Shown in pieces: positions 1 through 7,782 of a DNA stretch of 64,000 nucleotides. The notes beneath the pieces are model-generated. The model did no database searches. It had not been told where the DNA came from and saw only the letters and a list, made by a program, of their open reading frames with translations. The stretch's first letter is position 1, and the number at the start of each line of letters is the position of its first letter. This stretch comes from Pseudonocardia sp. TRM90224. GTDB taxonomy: Bacteria > Actinomycetota > Actinomycetes > Mycobacteriales > Pseudonocardiaceae. Location of the stretch: the NCBI RefSeq assembly GCF_021245725.1, contig NZ_JAJGSX010000015.1, positions 161,321 to 225,320 of the forward strand, given 5' to 3'. The translations under genes were made by a program, and so were the position numbers.

Positions 1-2
1 GG

Positions 3-815
3 CGTCGGGTGGTCGTCGTGGTCGGGGTTGCGCTGGCGGTGGGCGGGTGCGGCAGCGGCGCCAGTACCGGCAGTACCGCCAGCACCGGCGCCGCGCCCGA
101 GGCAGTTCCCACGAGCGTGCTGGACGGCGTCGTGCAGCGCGGCGAGGTGAAGGTCTGCAGCACTGGTGACTACCGGCCGTTCACCCACCTCGACCAGGCG
201 ACAGGGCGTTGGGAAGGCATCGACGTCGACATGGCCGGCGACCTCGCGCAGCGTCTGGGTGTGCGGCTCACGCTGGTGCCGACGACGTGGGCGACGATGC
301 TCGACGACCTCGGACGCACCTGCGACATCGCCATGGGCGGCATCTCGGTGACGACCGACCGCGCGAAGCGGGCGTTCTTCAGCGACCCGTACCTGACCGA
401 CGGCAAGACGCCCATCACGCGCTGCGAGAACGTGGCGCGCTTCCAGACCGTGGAGCAGATCGACCAGCCCGGCGTGCGCGCCGTCGTCAACCCCGGCGGG
501 ACCAACGAGAAGTTCGCCGACACCAACCTCGACCAGGCCACCATCGTCCGGCACCCGGACAACAACACGATCTTCGAGGAGATCCTCGCCGGCCGGGCCG
601 ACCTGATGATCACCGACGCCACCGAGACCCGCTGGCAGTCCAAGCAGCACCCCGAGCTGTGCGCCGTGCACCCCGACCAGCCGTTCACGTTCTCGGAGAA
701 GGCCTACCTGCTGCCGCGCGGCGACGTCGTGCTGCAGGAGTGGGTGAACCAGTGGCTGCACCTGGCCCGCAACGACGGCACGTACACCAGGTTCGCCCAA
801 CCCCACCTCGGCTGA
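3..815 (+). CDS. PheC-like cyclohexadienyl dehydratase lipoprotein (5' end outside window)
   Basis: The reading frame enters from the left edge. GTG at 9 is the first visible start, but two Arg codons precede it in frame, so the real start probably lies outside. The end of a signal peptide is visible with a lipobox (AVGGC, Cys about residue 14 from that GTG). The mature part has a type 2 periplasmic-binding fold. Blocks DGKTPIT, NPGGTNEKFA, HPDN, HPELCAVHP and EKAYLLPRGD occur in the order I know from PheC, which dehydrates prephenate or arogenate on the way to phenylalanine outside the cytoplasm. The alternative is an ordinary amino-acid-binding lipoprotein; no permease gene adjoins it. It converges on the MFS gene at 901. 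Confidence 0.72.
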   Translation, partial: RRVVVVVGVALAVGGCGSGASTGSTASTGAAPEAVPTSVLDGVVQRGEVKVCSTGDYRPFTHLDQATGRWEGIDVDMAGDLAQRLGVRLTLVPTTWATMLDDLGRTCDIAMGGISVTTDRAKRAFFSDPYLTDGKTPITRCENVARFQTVEQIDQPGVRAVVNPGGTNEKFADTNLDQATIVRHPDNNTIFEEILAGRADLMITDATETRWQSKQHPELCAVHPDQPFTFSEKAYLLPRGDVVLQEWVNQWLHLARNDGTYTRFAQPHLG

Positions 816-820
816 CACAC

Positions 821-892
821 GAACTTCCCCACCGTTTTGCCAATTTGCACGGGCTTCCGGGTGTGCAGGTTGGCAAAACGGTGGGGAAGTTC
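821..892. repeat. Family A palindromic repeat, copy 1
   Basis: Two 30-bp arms beginning GAACTTCCCCACCGTTTTGC enclose a 12-base loop, with two mismatches between the arms. It fills the gap between two convergent genes, so it may act as a bidirectional terminator. The same arms recur at 10895, 10978, 28690 and 52230. Confidence 0.93.
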
Positions 893-900
893 GAGTCCCG

Positions 901-2274
901 TTACGCCGCGACCGGCTGCAGCTGCGGCTGCTCGACGAGCGGCTGCTCGGCCAGGTAGTGGCGCGACAGCTGCCGGTACTGGCGGGTGGTCAGCGCCACG
1001 AGCGTCAGCACCAGGCCGAGGATGCCGGTGATCGTGAAGACCAGCGCCAGGCCGCGCTCGGGGCCCGTGCCGAACCACGGGCCGAGCACCTGCGCGCCGA
1101 GCCCGGTCGTCATGAACGGGATGAAGACGAACTGCGCGACCGGGCTGATCAGGAAGGCCGTCAGCGGCGACGCGGCCTGCTCGACGCTCTGCGCGAAGCC
1201 GAACACCCGGCCCTGCCGCTCGAACGGGACGATCTTCTGCAGGACCGTCTGCTCCGACGCCTCCACGAACGGCACCACCAGCATGTAGATGAACATGCCG
1301 ACCGCCAGCAGGACGATCGAGGACTGCACCGCGAAGACCGTGCAGATGGCCCAGAGGGCCACGTTCGCGATCAGCAGGGCGCGCAGCGGGTTGCTGCCGA
1401 GGCCACGGCGGTTGATGACGAACCCGCCGATGATGATGCCCGTGCTCAGGAAGCCCCAGAGCAGGCCCCACGTCTCCACTGAGACCAGCGAGAGGCCGTA
1501 CGGGTCCATCAGCGCCATGAACACGCCGCCGAGCAGGTTGTTGATCGTCGAGAACACGATCAGCGCCATCAGCCCCGGCATGCCCTTGACCAGGGCGACG
1601 GTGCCGCGCAGATCGATCTTGCCGGACTCACCTTCCGCGCGGACGACCCGGTCCTCCGGGAAGCGCAGCCGGGTCATGTGCGCGACGACGACCGCGGTGG
1701 CGCCGATCGCGAAGACCAGCACCGCTGCCATGCCGGACAGGCCGACGAGCAGACCGCTGATCACCGAGGTCACCAGGAACGACACCCCGGACGTCGTGCC
1801 GACCAGCCCGTTCGCCTTGTCCCGCTCGCCGTCGGGGAACAGCAGCGACACGACCGTCGAGAGCGCGATGCCGCGCAAGTTGCCGACGATCACCCCGGCC
1901 ATCAGCAACAGCACGAACACCCACAACATCGGGCTGGTGGCGTCGCGGAACGTCCCGGGGCCCGCCAGCAGGTAGACCACGAGGCTCGCCGCGTAGAACG
2001 CGAGCGACGCCGTACTCGAGCCGAGCATGACGGATCTCTTCCGGTGGTGGTCCACGATGCTCCCGAACCAGATGCCCGACAGCGCCGTGAAGCCGAGGAA
2101 GATGCCCGCGATCACGCCGGTGGCGAAGACGGAGCGGGTCTCGAGGTAGACCCAGAACGTCACGGCGAACCACACCGTGAAGTTCACGACCGACGCGACG
2201 AGGGTGTTCGCGAGCGCGTGACGAAACGTGCGCTTGGCGTCGGTCCGGGAGACGGGGAGCTGGGTGACGGTCAT
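901..2274 (-). CDS. MFS transporter (EntS/drug-efflux-like)
   Basis: A 457-residue polytopic membrane protein with about twelve hydrophobic segments. The first begins near residue 20 (ANTLVASVVNFTVWF). A basic loop between helices 2 and 3 (DHHRKRSVML) is the usual MFS signature position, and a second basic loop (FERQGRVFG) sits after the middle. The pattern suits the MFS_3 group that includes the enterobactin exporter EntS and macrolide efflux proteins; the substrate cannot be told. The ATG at 2274 has GGAG eight bases upstream. An inverted repeat (CTCCACT / AGTGGAG, 2283-2289 and 2312-2318) lies in the leader close to the ribosome site. Divergent from hsp20. Confidence 0.88.
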   Translation of the reverse strand: MTVTQLPVSRTDAKRTFRHALANTLVASVVNFTVWFAVTFWVYLETRSVFATGVIAGIFLGFTALSGIWFGSIVDHHRKRSVMLGSSTASLAFYAASLVVYLLAGPGTFRDATSPMLWVFVLLLMAGVIVGNLRGIALSTVVSLLFPDGERDKANGLVGTTSGVSFLVTSVISGLLVGLSGMAAVLVFAIGATAVVVAHMTRLRFPEDRVVRAEGESGKIDLRGTVALVKGMPGLMALIVFSTINNLLGGVFMALMDPYGLSLVSVETWGLLWGFLSTGIIIGGFVINRRGLGSNPLRALLIANVALWAICTVFAVQSSIVLLAVGMFIYMLVVPFVEASEQTVLQKIVPFERQGRVFGFAQSVEQAASPLTAFLISPVAQFVFIPFMTTGLGAQVLGPWFGTGPERGLALVFTITGILGLVLTLVALTTRQYRQLSRHYLAEQPLVEQPQLQPVAA

Positions 2275-2353
2275 CGGAGGTTCTCCACTCGGGTGTGAAT
2301 CGCTGCTTGCAAGTGGAGACCCGACCGCGCGCCAGAACTCATCGGTCCGCGTC

Positions 2354-2401
2354 GAGCATGTTGCCGAGCGTGTTGCCCGGCGTGTTGCCCGGCGTGATGT
2401 C
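2354..2401. repeat. 12-bp tandem repeat, four imperfect units
   Basis: Four consecutive 12-base units related to GAGCGTGTTGCC lie in the divergent gap between the MFS gene and hsp20. No gene is visible here. They may be operator iterons or simple slippage. Confidence 0.8.
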
Positions 2402-2438
2402 GAGCAGGGTTGCAGCGGACTGGCAACTAATCTCAGGC

Positions 2439-2467
2439 TTGCAACAGAGCAAACCTCTAGCTATCAT
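2439..2467 (+). promoter_or_regulatory. Putative sigma70-type promoter of hsp20
   Basis: TTGCAA, a 17-base spacer and TATCAT lie about 85 bases before the hsp20 start. The -35 element is part of an inverted repeat TTGC-N6-GCAA (2439-2452). A second dyad GTTGC-N9-GCAAC lies just upstream (about 2409-2427). Similar TTGCA half-sites lie in the promoter of the neighbouring merR gene, which suggests control by that regulator. Confidence 0.55.
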
Positions 2468-2551
2468 CGTAGATATCAGCGAGCCACGACCTCAGCTACG
2501 GCTCCGCTGACCGCATCGCCGCCTTGTCGATCATGAGAGGAGTGGCCTGCG

Positions 2552-2989
2552 ATGCTGATGCGCACCGACCCCTTCCGTGAGTTGGACCGGCTGACCCAGC
2601 AGGTGTTCGGCACCCCGTCCGGAAGCTGGTCCCGCCCCACCGCCATGCCGATGGACGCCTACCGGTCCGGCAGCGAGTTCGTCGTCTGCTTCGACCTCCC
2701 CGGCGTCGACCCCGACGCGATCGAGCTGGACGTCGAGCGCAACGTGCTGACGGTGAAGGCGGAACGCCGACCGATGACGACGGAGCACGTCGAGATGCAG
2801 GTGGCCGAACGGCCTCTCGGCGCGTTCTCCCGGCAGCTCTTCCTCGGCGACACGCTCGACACCGAGCACATCGCCGCGGCCTACGACGCCGGCGTGCTGA
2901 CCTTGCGCATCCCGATCGCCGAAAAGGCGAAGCCCCGCAAGATCGCAATCTCGGGAGGTGAGGCACAGCCGAAGCAGATCGACGCATAA
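2552..2989 (+). CDS. Hsp20 / alpha-crystallin small heat-shock protein
   Basis: A 145-residue ATP-independent holdase chaperone. The N-terminus MLMRTDPFRELDRL and the crystallin domain (about residues 30-135) are typical: FDLPGVDPDAIELDVERNVL, then a conserved AYDAGVLTLRIPI near the end, the equivalent of the usual A-x-x-x-G-V-L motif. The ATG at 2552 follows AGGAG by nine bases. It converges on the MerR-family gene, which probably controls it, as HspR and related MerR proteins do for heat-shock genes. No canonical HAIR box was found upstream. Confidence 0.95.
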   Translation: MLMRTDPFRELDRLTQQVFGTPSGSWSRPTAMPMDAYRSGSEFVVCFDLPGVDPDAIELDVERNVLTVKAERRPMTTEHVEMQVAERPLGAFSRQLFLGDTLDTEHIAAAYDAGVLTLRIPIAEKAKPRKIAISGGEAQPKQIDA

Positions 2990-3015
2990 ACACACCCACG
3001 TCTCGACATCTCGCA

Positions 3016-3044
3016 GCGGGCCGGACGGACACCGTCCGGCCCGC
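3016..3044. terminator. Bidirectional hairpin terminator between hsp20 and merR
   Basis: A perfect 12-bp stem (GCGGGCCGGACG / CGTCCGGCCCGC) with a five-base loop stands between two convergent genes. It has no U-run, which is common for terminators in high-GC actinobacteria. Confidence 0.75.
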
Positions 3045-3048
3045 TGTG

Positions 3049-3127
3049 GCGTCCGCCGGGTCAGCGTCCGCCGGGTCAGCGTCGATCGGCGGGTCAGCGT
3101 CGATCGGCGGGTCAGCGTCGATCGGCG
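3049..3127. repeat. Tandem repeat spanning the merR stop codon
   Basis: Two 15-base units (GCGTCCGCCGGGTCA) are followed by two 18-base units (GCGTCGATCGGCGGGTCA) and a partial third. On the minus strand each 18-base unit encodes Ala-Asp-Arg-Arg-stop, so the last codons and stop of the merR gene appear duplicated into its 3' flank. Confidence 0.9.
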
Positions 3128-3429
3128 AGCTGCGCTTCGAGCTCCGCGATGCGCGCCTGCGCCCTCTCCAGCTCGTCCTGCAACCCGACGATCCGCGCTG
3201 CCGCCTCGAGCGTCATGCCCTGGTCGAACAGCGCGCGCATGCGGCCGGCGAGCACGAGCTGCCGGCGGGAGTAGCGGCGGTGCCCGCCGCCGGAGCGCTC
3301 CGGGGCGAGCACACCGGCTGCGTCGAGGCTGCGCAGGAACGCCGGCTGGACATCGAGCAGCTCGGCCGCCTGCCCCATCGTGACCGACGGGTAGTCCTGG
3401 TCGTCGAGCCGATCCACTCCGTCGGTCAC
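3112..3429 (-). CDS. MerR-family transcriptional regulator (HspR-like)
   Basis: A 105-residue protein with a winged helix-turn-helix at about residues 14-80 (TMGQAAELLDVQPAFLRSLD, then GGGHRRYSRRQL). A predicted coiled coil follows (ELERAQARIAELEAQL), the usual MerR dimerisation helix. No C-terminal effector domain or metal-binding Cys is present, as in HspR-like short members. The GTG start at 3429 is preceded by an AGGGA ribosome site. Its position beside hsp20, with shared TTGCA half-sites in both promoters, suggests that it controls hsp20 and itself. The C-terminal end is embedded in a tandem repeat. Confidence 0.85.
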   Translation of the reverse strand: MTDGVDRLDDQDYPSVTMGQAAELLDVQPAFLRSLDAAGVLAPERSGGGHRRYSRRQLVLAGRMRALFDQGMTLEAAARIVGLQDELERAQARIAELEAQLADRR

Positions 3430-3471
3430 GCCCGTCCCTGCCTTGCCGAGATTGCTGTGTCTGCAGGAGGG

Positions 3472-3501
3472 ATATTAAAGTCGCAGTTGCAGGTTCTGCA
3501 A
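3472..3501 (-). promoter_or_regulatory. merR promoter with perfect TTGCAG-N3-CTGCAA dyad
   Basis: On the minus strand TTGCAG (-35), an 18-base spacer and TAATAT (-10) form a good promoter ending some 40 bases before the merR start. The -35 hexamer is one arm of a perfect dyad TTGCAG-AAC-CTGCAA (3487-3501) reaching into the spacer, where MerR proteins normally bind. The long spacer is also MerR-like. Autoregulation is likely. Confidence 0.6.
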
Positions 3502-3505
3502 GGCG

Positions 3506-4660
3506 TCAGCGCCGCAGCAGCGCGGGCCCCTTCGCCTTGGCGAGGCCACCGAACAGCGAAAGCGCGGGCCTCGGGTCGCGCCACGACAGTGCACCGAAGT
3601 CGCGGGTGCCGCGCCAGCTGCGCAGCACCTCGCGCGGCGTGACGTCGCGGGCGCGCAGCCGCGCCGCGGCCGCGGCCAGCTCCTTGTGCGGGAGCATCAC
3701 CTTCCGGCCGTCCTGCTGCGCGGGCTGCGGGCCGAGCGGCAAGCCGGCGATGGCCGAGTACAGCCGCCACGGGCCGTCGACCCCGCAGGCCGCGGAGAGC
3801 CCGAAGCTCGCCGGGACGCGCACGTTGATCTCGATGAGGTAGAGCTCGCCGGTCTCGGCGTGGCGCTTCGTCTCACACGCGGAGATGCCCACGTATCCCG
3901 TGTGGTCCATGAGGAGGCGGTTCATCTTCAGCGTCTCGGGCACGTCGCACGATTCCATCAGCGACGCCACGCCGTAGTCCAGCGGCCATTGCCGCAGCTT
4001 CCGGCGCCCGTACTCCAGCTGGTAGACCCCGTTCCGGTCGCGGACCGCCACGCTGCCTTCCAGCGATGTCTCGGGGCCGGGCACGAGCTCGGTGACGAGC
4101 ACGGGGACGTCGAGGTCGATGAGCCTGCCGGCGTGCTCGACGAGCTGGTCGCGCGTGTCGATCCGCACGGTACCCACCCCGACGAGGGCCTTGGCCAGGT
4201 GGCCGAGCGTCGGCTTGAGCACGCACGGGTAGGTCAGGTCGTCGATGTGCTGGTCGAGGTCGGCACGCGACGCGATGTGGCGCATCCAGGGTGCGCGCAC
4301 GCCGGCTTCCTCGGCGGTGCGGTAGAGCACCAGCTTGTCCATGAGGTCGACGTGGACGCGGTCGGCCGACTCGAACGTGAGGAGGTCGTCGGAGAGCCGG
4401 TCGCGGTAGCGGGTGAGGAACTCGGTTGCGGCGTCCGAGCCGCTCAGCACAGCACCGGAACCGATCCGATTCAGCGCGGCGAGCCATTCTTCGGGGTCTT
4501 TCCGGATGTCCGGCATGACCCGACCGGTGAGCGCTTTGCTGCGCAGCACGTACCGGTACTCCGGGGTGGCGAACGCCGTGACCTGCACTCCGTGCCGATG
4601 AACTGCCCTTGCCAGGGTCAGGCAGCCGTCATTAGGGTGCAGCACAATCAATGGCCGCAT
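3506..4660 (-). CDS. ATP-grasp carboxylate-amine ligase-like protein
   Basis: A 384-residue soluble enzyme. The N-terminal pre-ATP-grasp domain starts MRPLIVLHPNDGCLTLARA. The ATP-grasp core shows the lysine strand YPCVLKPTLGH (about residue 148), the hinge VTELVPGPE, and the Mg-binding region ending in LIEINVRVP. Such enzymes join a carboxylate to an amine or thiol through an acyl phosphate; homologues are annotated as carboxylate-amine ligases, and the substrate is unknown. The ATG at 4660 has GAGGAA five bases upstream. No pathway partner adjoins it, so its role cannot be inferred from context. Confidence 0.8.
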   Translation of the reverse strand: MRPLIVLHPNDGCLTLARAVHRHGVQVTAFATPEYRYVLRSKALTGRVMPDIRKDPEEWLAALNRIGSGAVLSGSDAATEFLTRYRDRLSDDLLTFESADRVHVDLMDKLVLYRTAEEAGVRAPWMRHIASRADLDQHIDDLTYPCVLKPTLGHLAKALVGVGTVRIDTRDQLVEHAGRLIDLDVPVLVTELVPGPETSLEGSVAVRDRNGVYQLEYGRRKLRQWPLDYGVASLMESCDVPETLKMNRLLMDHTGYVGISACETKRHAETGELYLIEINVRVPASFGLSAACGVDGPWRLYSAIAGLPLGPQPAQQDGRKVMLPHKELAAAAARLRARDVTPREVLRSWRGTRDFGALSWRDPRPALSLFGGLAKAKGPALLRR

Positions 4661-4727
4661 CAGTTCCTCAGTTCGCTCGCATACGAGAGAACCAAGGCTC
4701 TTGTCCGATTTGCGCCGGGTGGAATCC

Positions 4728-6047
4728 CTAAAATTCGGGATCCGCCGAGAGCGTCACCGACACGGCTGTGCCCTCCCCCGGCGCGGTGGTGAGGGCGAAC
4801 CGACCACCGGCCTCCGCCACGGCGCGCTCGACGAGCATCAAGCCGATGTGCCCCTCCGGGCGGGCGCCGCTGCGGTCGAACCCGCGCCCGTTGTCCGCGA
4901 CGGTGAGCACCAGGTCATCGCCCGCAGGGGTGAGGCGCACGTCGATCCGGGTGGCCCGGCTGTGTTGGAAGGCGTTGCGCAACAGCTCACGGGCGACGCG
5001 GTGCAGGAGCGTCGCCGTGTCGGCGCGCAGCCCGTGCCGCGTCTCGACGTCGACCGCGACGGCGGTGTCGCGGCTCTGCAGCTGCTGCGCCATCGCGGTG
5101 ATCGCCGCGCCGAGCCCCTCCGCGTCGACGGTGGACGGCAGCAGGCCCGATGCCAGGTCGCGGAGCTGCCGGATGTCGTCCTCGACCACCCGGTGGGCCT
5201 CTTCGAGCAGGCCGCGCTGCAGCGGCGCTGTCGGTCCGTCCTCGGCCCGCCGGATCGCCTCGAGCACCATGCCCGCGCCGGCGAGGTCCTGGATCACGCC
5301 GTCGTGCAGCTGCTGGGCGAGCTCGCGGCGTTCGATGTCGGAGGCAGCCAGCCCATAGCGCAGCGCGGCCCGGTGCTCCTCCTGCCCCTGCTCGATGCGG
5401 CGGGCGAACGAAACGGTGATCGGGATCGTCGCGATGCCGAGCGCCAGCAGCGCCACCAGCATGATCGGCAGCAGCACACCGACGGTGTGCCACGTGGTCG
5501 CCACCGTGTCGACGGGAACGTAGATCTCCAGCCAAAGCGGGTTGCCGGCCGAGTCGTGGAACGCGATGTACACCTCGATCAGCGGCTCGCTCGCGGCGAG
5601 CTCGAACCGGTGTTCGTCGTCGTCGGGCAGCCGCAGCGACACGACCTCACCCGCCGCCAGCCGCGCCGCGAGAGCGGGGTCGACCGGGCGGACCTCGCCC
5701 TCCAGGCGGGGCTCGTCGGAGAACGCGATGCGGGCCCGATCGCCCTCGACGCTCCACACCTTCACCCGGTGCACGAGGTCGGACCGGATGAAGGGGGTGA
5801 CGTCGTCCATCAGGTCGGCGCGCAGCGCGGGGTCGATGCGGCGGTAGTCGCTCGACTCCAGCGAGACGATCAGCGCGCTGCCGACCTGCGACGAGACGTG
5901 CCGTGCCGACCGGTGGCCCTCGCTGTCGGCGACGACCCAGACCCCGGCGACCATCACCACCGAGAGGCCGAGCGCGACCAGCAGCGTGAGGAGGATGTGG
6001 CGCCGCACGGAGCGCTGGACGGCATGCTGCAGCGAGCGCGTGGGCAT
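4728..6047 (-). CDS. NarL-type sensor histidine kinase
   Basis: A 439-residue membrane kinase. Two transmembrane segments (about residues 18-40 and 187-213) bracket a sensor region of some 145 residues outside the membrane. The cytoplasmic part has a HisKA_3 dimerisation domain with the phospho-accepting His in ELAQQLHDGV (about His248) and a HATPase domain with NGRGFD and the G2-type region EGHIGLML. The ATG at 6047 shares one base with the stop of the upstream response-regulator gene (TGATG), so the pair is translationally coupled. The sensed signal cannot be told. Confidence 0.92.
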   Translation of the reverse strand: MPTRSLQHAVQRSVRRHILLTLLVALGLSVVMVAGVWVVADSEGHRSARHVSSQVGSALIVSLESSDYRRIDPALRADLMDDVTPFIRSDLVHRVKVWSVEGDRARIAFSDEPRLEGEVRPVDPALAARLAAGEVVSLRLPDDDEHRFELAASEPLIEVYIAFHDSAGNPLWLEIYVPVDTVATTWHTVGVLLPIMLVALLALGIATIPITVSFARRIEQGQEEHRAALRYGLAASDIERRELAQQLHDGVIQDLAGAGMVLEAIRRAEDGPTAPLQRGLLEEAHRVVEDDIRQLRDLASGLLPSTVDAEGLGAAITAMAQQLQSRDTAVAVDVETRHGLRADTATLLHRVARELLRNAFQHSRATRIDVRLTPAGDDLVLTVADNGRGFDRSGARPEGHIGLMLVERAVAEAGGRFALTTAPGEGTAVSVTLSADPEF

Positions 6048-6715
6048 CAGAACCTCGTGCCGATCTCGATCAGCCCGGCCCGGCCCGCCGTCACCACGGC
6101 GTCCAGCTGGGTGCGCACCCCGAGCTTCGCCATGATCGACTTGATGTGGTCGCGGGCGGTGTAGAGCGAGATGCCCAGCTCGTCGGCGACGCCGGCGGCG
6201 TCGCGGCCTTCGCCGAGCCGTTCCAGCACCTCCGCCTCGCGCGGGGTCAGCCCGTAGCGCTGCGCCGGGACGCCTTCGAGGCTCGCGGCGACCATCGGGC
6301 GCTCCGCGCTCGCGTAGCGGATGGCCTCGGCGACGTCGGTCACGGCGCCGTCCTTCCCGAGGAACGCGACGGCACCCTCGGCCAGCGCCCGCTCGGCCAG
6401 CACCGCACGGGGGTGCGCAGTCAGCACGATCACCCTCGCCGCCGGCCGCTCGGCGCGGAGCAACCCGATCGCGGCCATCCCGCCGCCGTCGGGAACGTGC
6501 AGGTCGACGATCGCAACGTCGAAATCCACCGTTCGCGCAGCCTCGACTGCCTCGGCGACGGTGTAGGCGACGGCGACGCACCGGATGTCGTCGGTCAGGT
6601 CGAGGGTGATCCGCAGCGAGTCGGCGAAGACCGGGTGGTCGTCGAGCAGCAGCACCGAGAAACGGCGGGCAGGGCGCGCGTCATCGGAAACTTGCCCATC
6701 GGATTCCGCCGCCAC
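6047..6715 (-). CDS. LuxR/NarL-family response regulator
   Basis: A 222-residue regulator. The receiver domain (about residues 18-135) has the acidic pair in LLLDDHP, the phosphorylated Asp in VAIVDLHVPD (Asp71) and the switch Lys in FLGKDG. The C-terminal LuxR helix-turn-helix (about 155-215) begins LTPREAEVLERL and contains the recognition region LYTARDHIKSIM. It pairs with the kinase encoded immediately downstream. It is divergent from the PadR gene and the hydrogenase maturation arm, but nothing ties the pair to hydrogenase control beyond proximity. Confidence 0.93.
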   Translation of the reverse strand: MAAESDGQVSDDARPARRFSVLLLDDHPVFADSLRITLDLTDDIRCVAVAYTVAEAVEAARTVDFDVAIVDLHVPDGGGMAAIGLLRAERPAARVIVLTAHPRAVLAERALAEGAVAFLGKDGAVTDVAEAIRYASAERPMVAASLEGVPAQRYGLTPREAEVLERLGEGRDAAGVADELGISLYTARDHIKSIMAKLGVRTQLDAVVTAGRAGLIEIGTRF

Positions 6716-6799
6716 CCCCGCAGTCTACGAAACCCACAGGGGCGACCCTCATGTGACTACTGATCGAAGGCGACCGATCACCGTCCGCGATCAACATCT

Positions 6800-6815
6800 T
6801 GTGGTTTACGTCACA
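6800..6815. promoter_or_regulatory. CRP/GlxR-like operator upstream of the PadR-HypF arm
   Basis: TGTGG-N6-TCACA matches the CRP-family consensus TGTGA-N6-TCACA at nine of ten positions. It lies 58 bases before the PadR start, in the divergent gap with the response-regulator gene. Actinobacterial Crp/GlxR proteins use this consensus. Similar sites are at 46888 and 57581. Confidence 0.5.
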
Positions 6816-6872
6816 CGATGGGACGATCGGCATCCTGGCGTCCACCACCGCCGAACAGAGGGCATCGTCCAC

Positions 6873-7316
6873 ATGGCCGAGCTCGAACCGCGCAACTTCC
6901 TGCAACCGTGCCTGCTCTTGCTCCTGTGCGAGAAGGCCGACCACGGGTACGAGCTGGTCTCCCGGCTGCGCCCGATGCACGACGGCGACGGCGACGCCGG
7001 CGGCATCTACCGGGCGCTGCGCGGCATGGAGCGCCAGGGGCTCGTGAACTCCGTGTGGAGCGCGTCCGGGTCGGGCCCGGCCAAGCGGACGTACTCCATC
7101 ACGCCCGAGGGGGTCGCCTACCTCCACGAGCTGGCCGCGGGCCTCGAACACACCCATGCGGTGCTGCACGTCTTCCTCGATCGCTACGCCGGGGTGTGCG
7201 CGGCTTCCCGCAACGGCCGATCCGAGGGGAGCACCCATGACCGTCGTGCTGACGAGCGCCGACGCCACAACGGCTTTCCGACGCCGCGCCGACCCCACGA
7301 GCCTGCTGTCCGCTGA
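6873..7316 (+). CDS. PadR-family transcriptional regulator
   Basis: A 147-residue product. Residues 1-105 are a complete PadR winged helix (FLQPCLLLLLCEKADHGYEL, GGIYRALRGMERQGL, KRTYSITPEGVAYL). The last 40 residues are Arg-rich and read through the first 80 bases of the next gene in another frame, which suggests the natural stop has been lost or that this tail is non-essential. ATG at 6873 was chosen because it begins the conserved domain. It heads the operon with two SIS genes, a HypC-like gene and hypF, and is the natural candidate regulator of hydrogenase maturation there. Confidence 0.85.
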   Translation: MAELEPRNFLQPCLLLLLCEKADHGYELVSRLRPMHDGDGDAGGIYRALRGMERQGLVNSVWSASGSGPAKRTYSITPEGVAYLHELAAGLEHTHAVLHVFLDRYAGVCAASRNGRSEGSTHDRRADERRRHNGFPTPRRPHEPAVR

Positions 7317-7782
7317 GGCCGACGAGCTGGCCGCGGCCTGCCACGCGATGGCCGGCCGCTTCCACCGGGGCGGACGGTTGCTCGCATTCGGGTCGCCGAG
7401 CGATGCCGCCCACATCGTCGTGGAGTTCGTGCACCCGGTGATCATCGGGAAGCGGGCGTTGCCGGCGCAGTCGCTGCCGGGCGACGTCGCGCTGCAGCTG
7501 GGGCTGTTCGGACAGCCGGCCGACATCGCGCTCGCGATCACCCCTGACAGTGGCGACGAGCGCCTCGTCGCGGCGCTCGCGACCGCGCGCCGGATGGGAA
7601 TGCTCACGGTCGCGCTGCTCGGCGCGGGGGCGGCGGCGGACGCCGACCACGTGATCGCCGACCACGTGATCACTGTTGCGTCCGACGACGAGCGGGTGGT
7701 CCGCGAGGTCCAGGTGACGGCGTACCACGTGCTGTGGGAGCTGGTGCACGTGTTCCTCGACGCGCCGGAGGTGCTCGCGTGA
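7237..7782 (+). CDS. Degenerate SIS-domain protein (GmhA-like), hydrogenase-linked
   Basis: A 181-residue SIS-fold protein related to phosphoheptose isomerase GmhA. The usual GNGGS sugar-phosphate loop is replaced (AFGSPSDAAHIV), although the following region keeps GmhA order (ALPAQSLPGDVAL). The C-terminal YHVLWELVHVFLD matches the end of the second SIS protein encoded at 8003. ATG at 7237 follows GAGGGGAG by six bases. Catalysis of a sugar-phosphate isomerisation is doubtful given the loop. Gene order (SIS, HypC-like, SIS, HypF, all overlapping or nearly so) points to a role in making the hydrogenase cofactor; the function is not known to me. Confidence 0.8.
   Translation: MTVVLTSADATTAFRRRADPTSLLSAEADELAAACHAMAGRFHRGGRLLAFGSPSDAAHIVVEFVHPVIIGKRALPAQSLPGDVALQLGLFGQPADIALAITPDSGDERLVAALATARRMGMLTVALLGAGAAADADHVIADHVITVASDDERVVREVQVTAYHVLWELVHVFLDAPEVLA

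Noticed and set aside
2275..2551. A HAIR box (CTTGAGT-N7-ACTCAAG) for HspR upstream of hsp20
   Set aside because: Not found; only TTGCA-type dyads are present.
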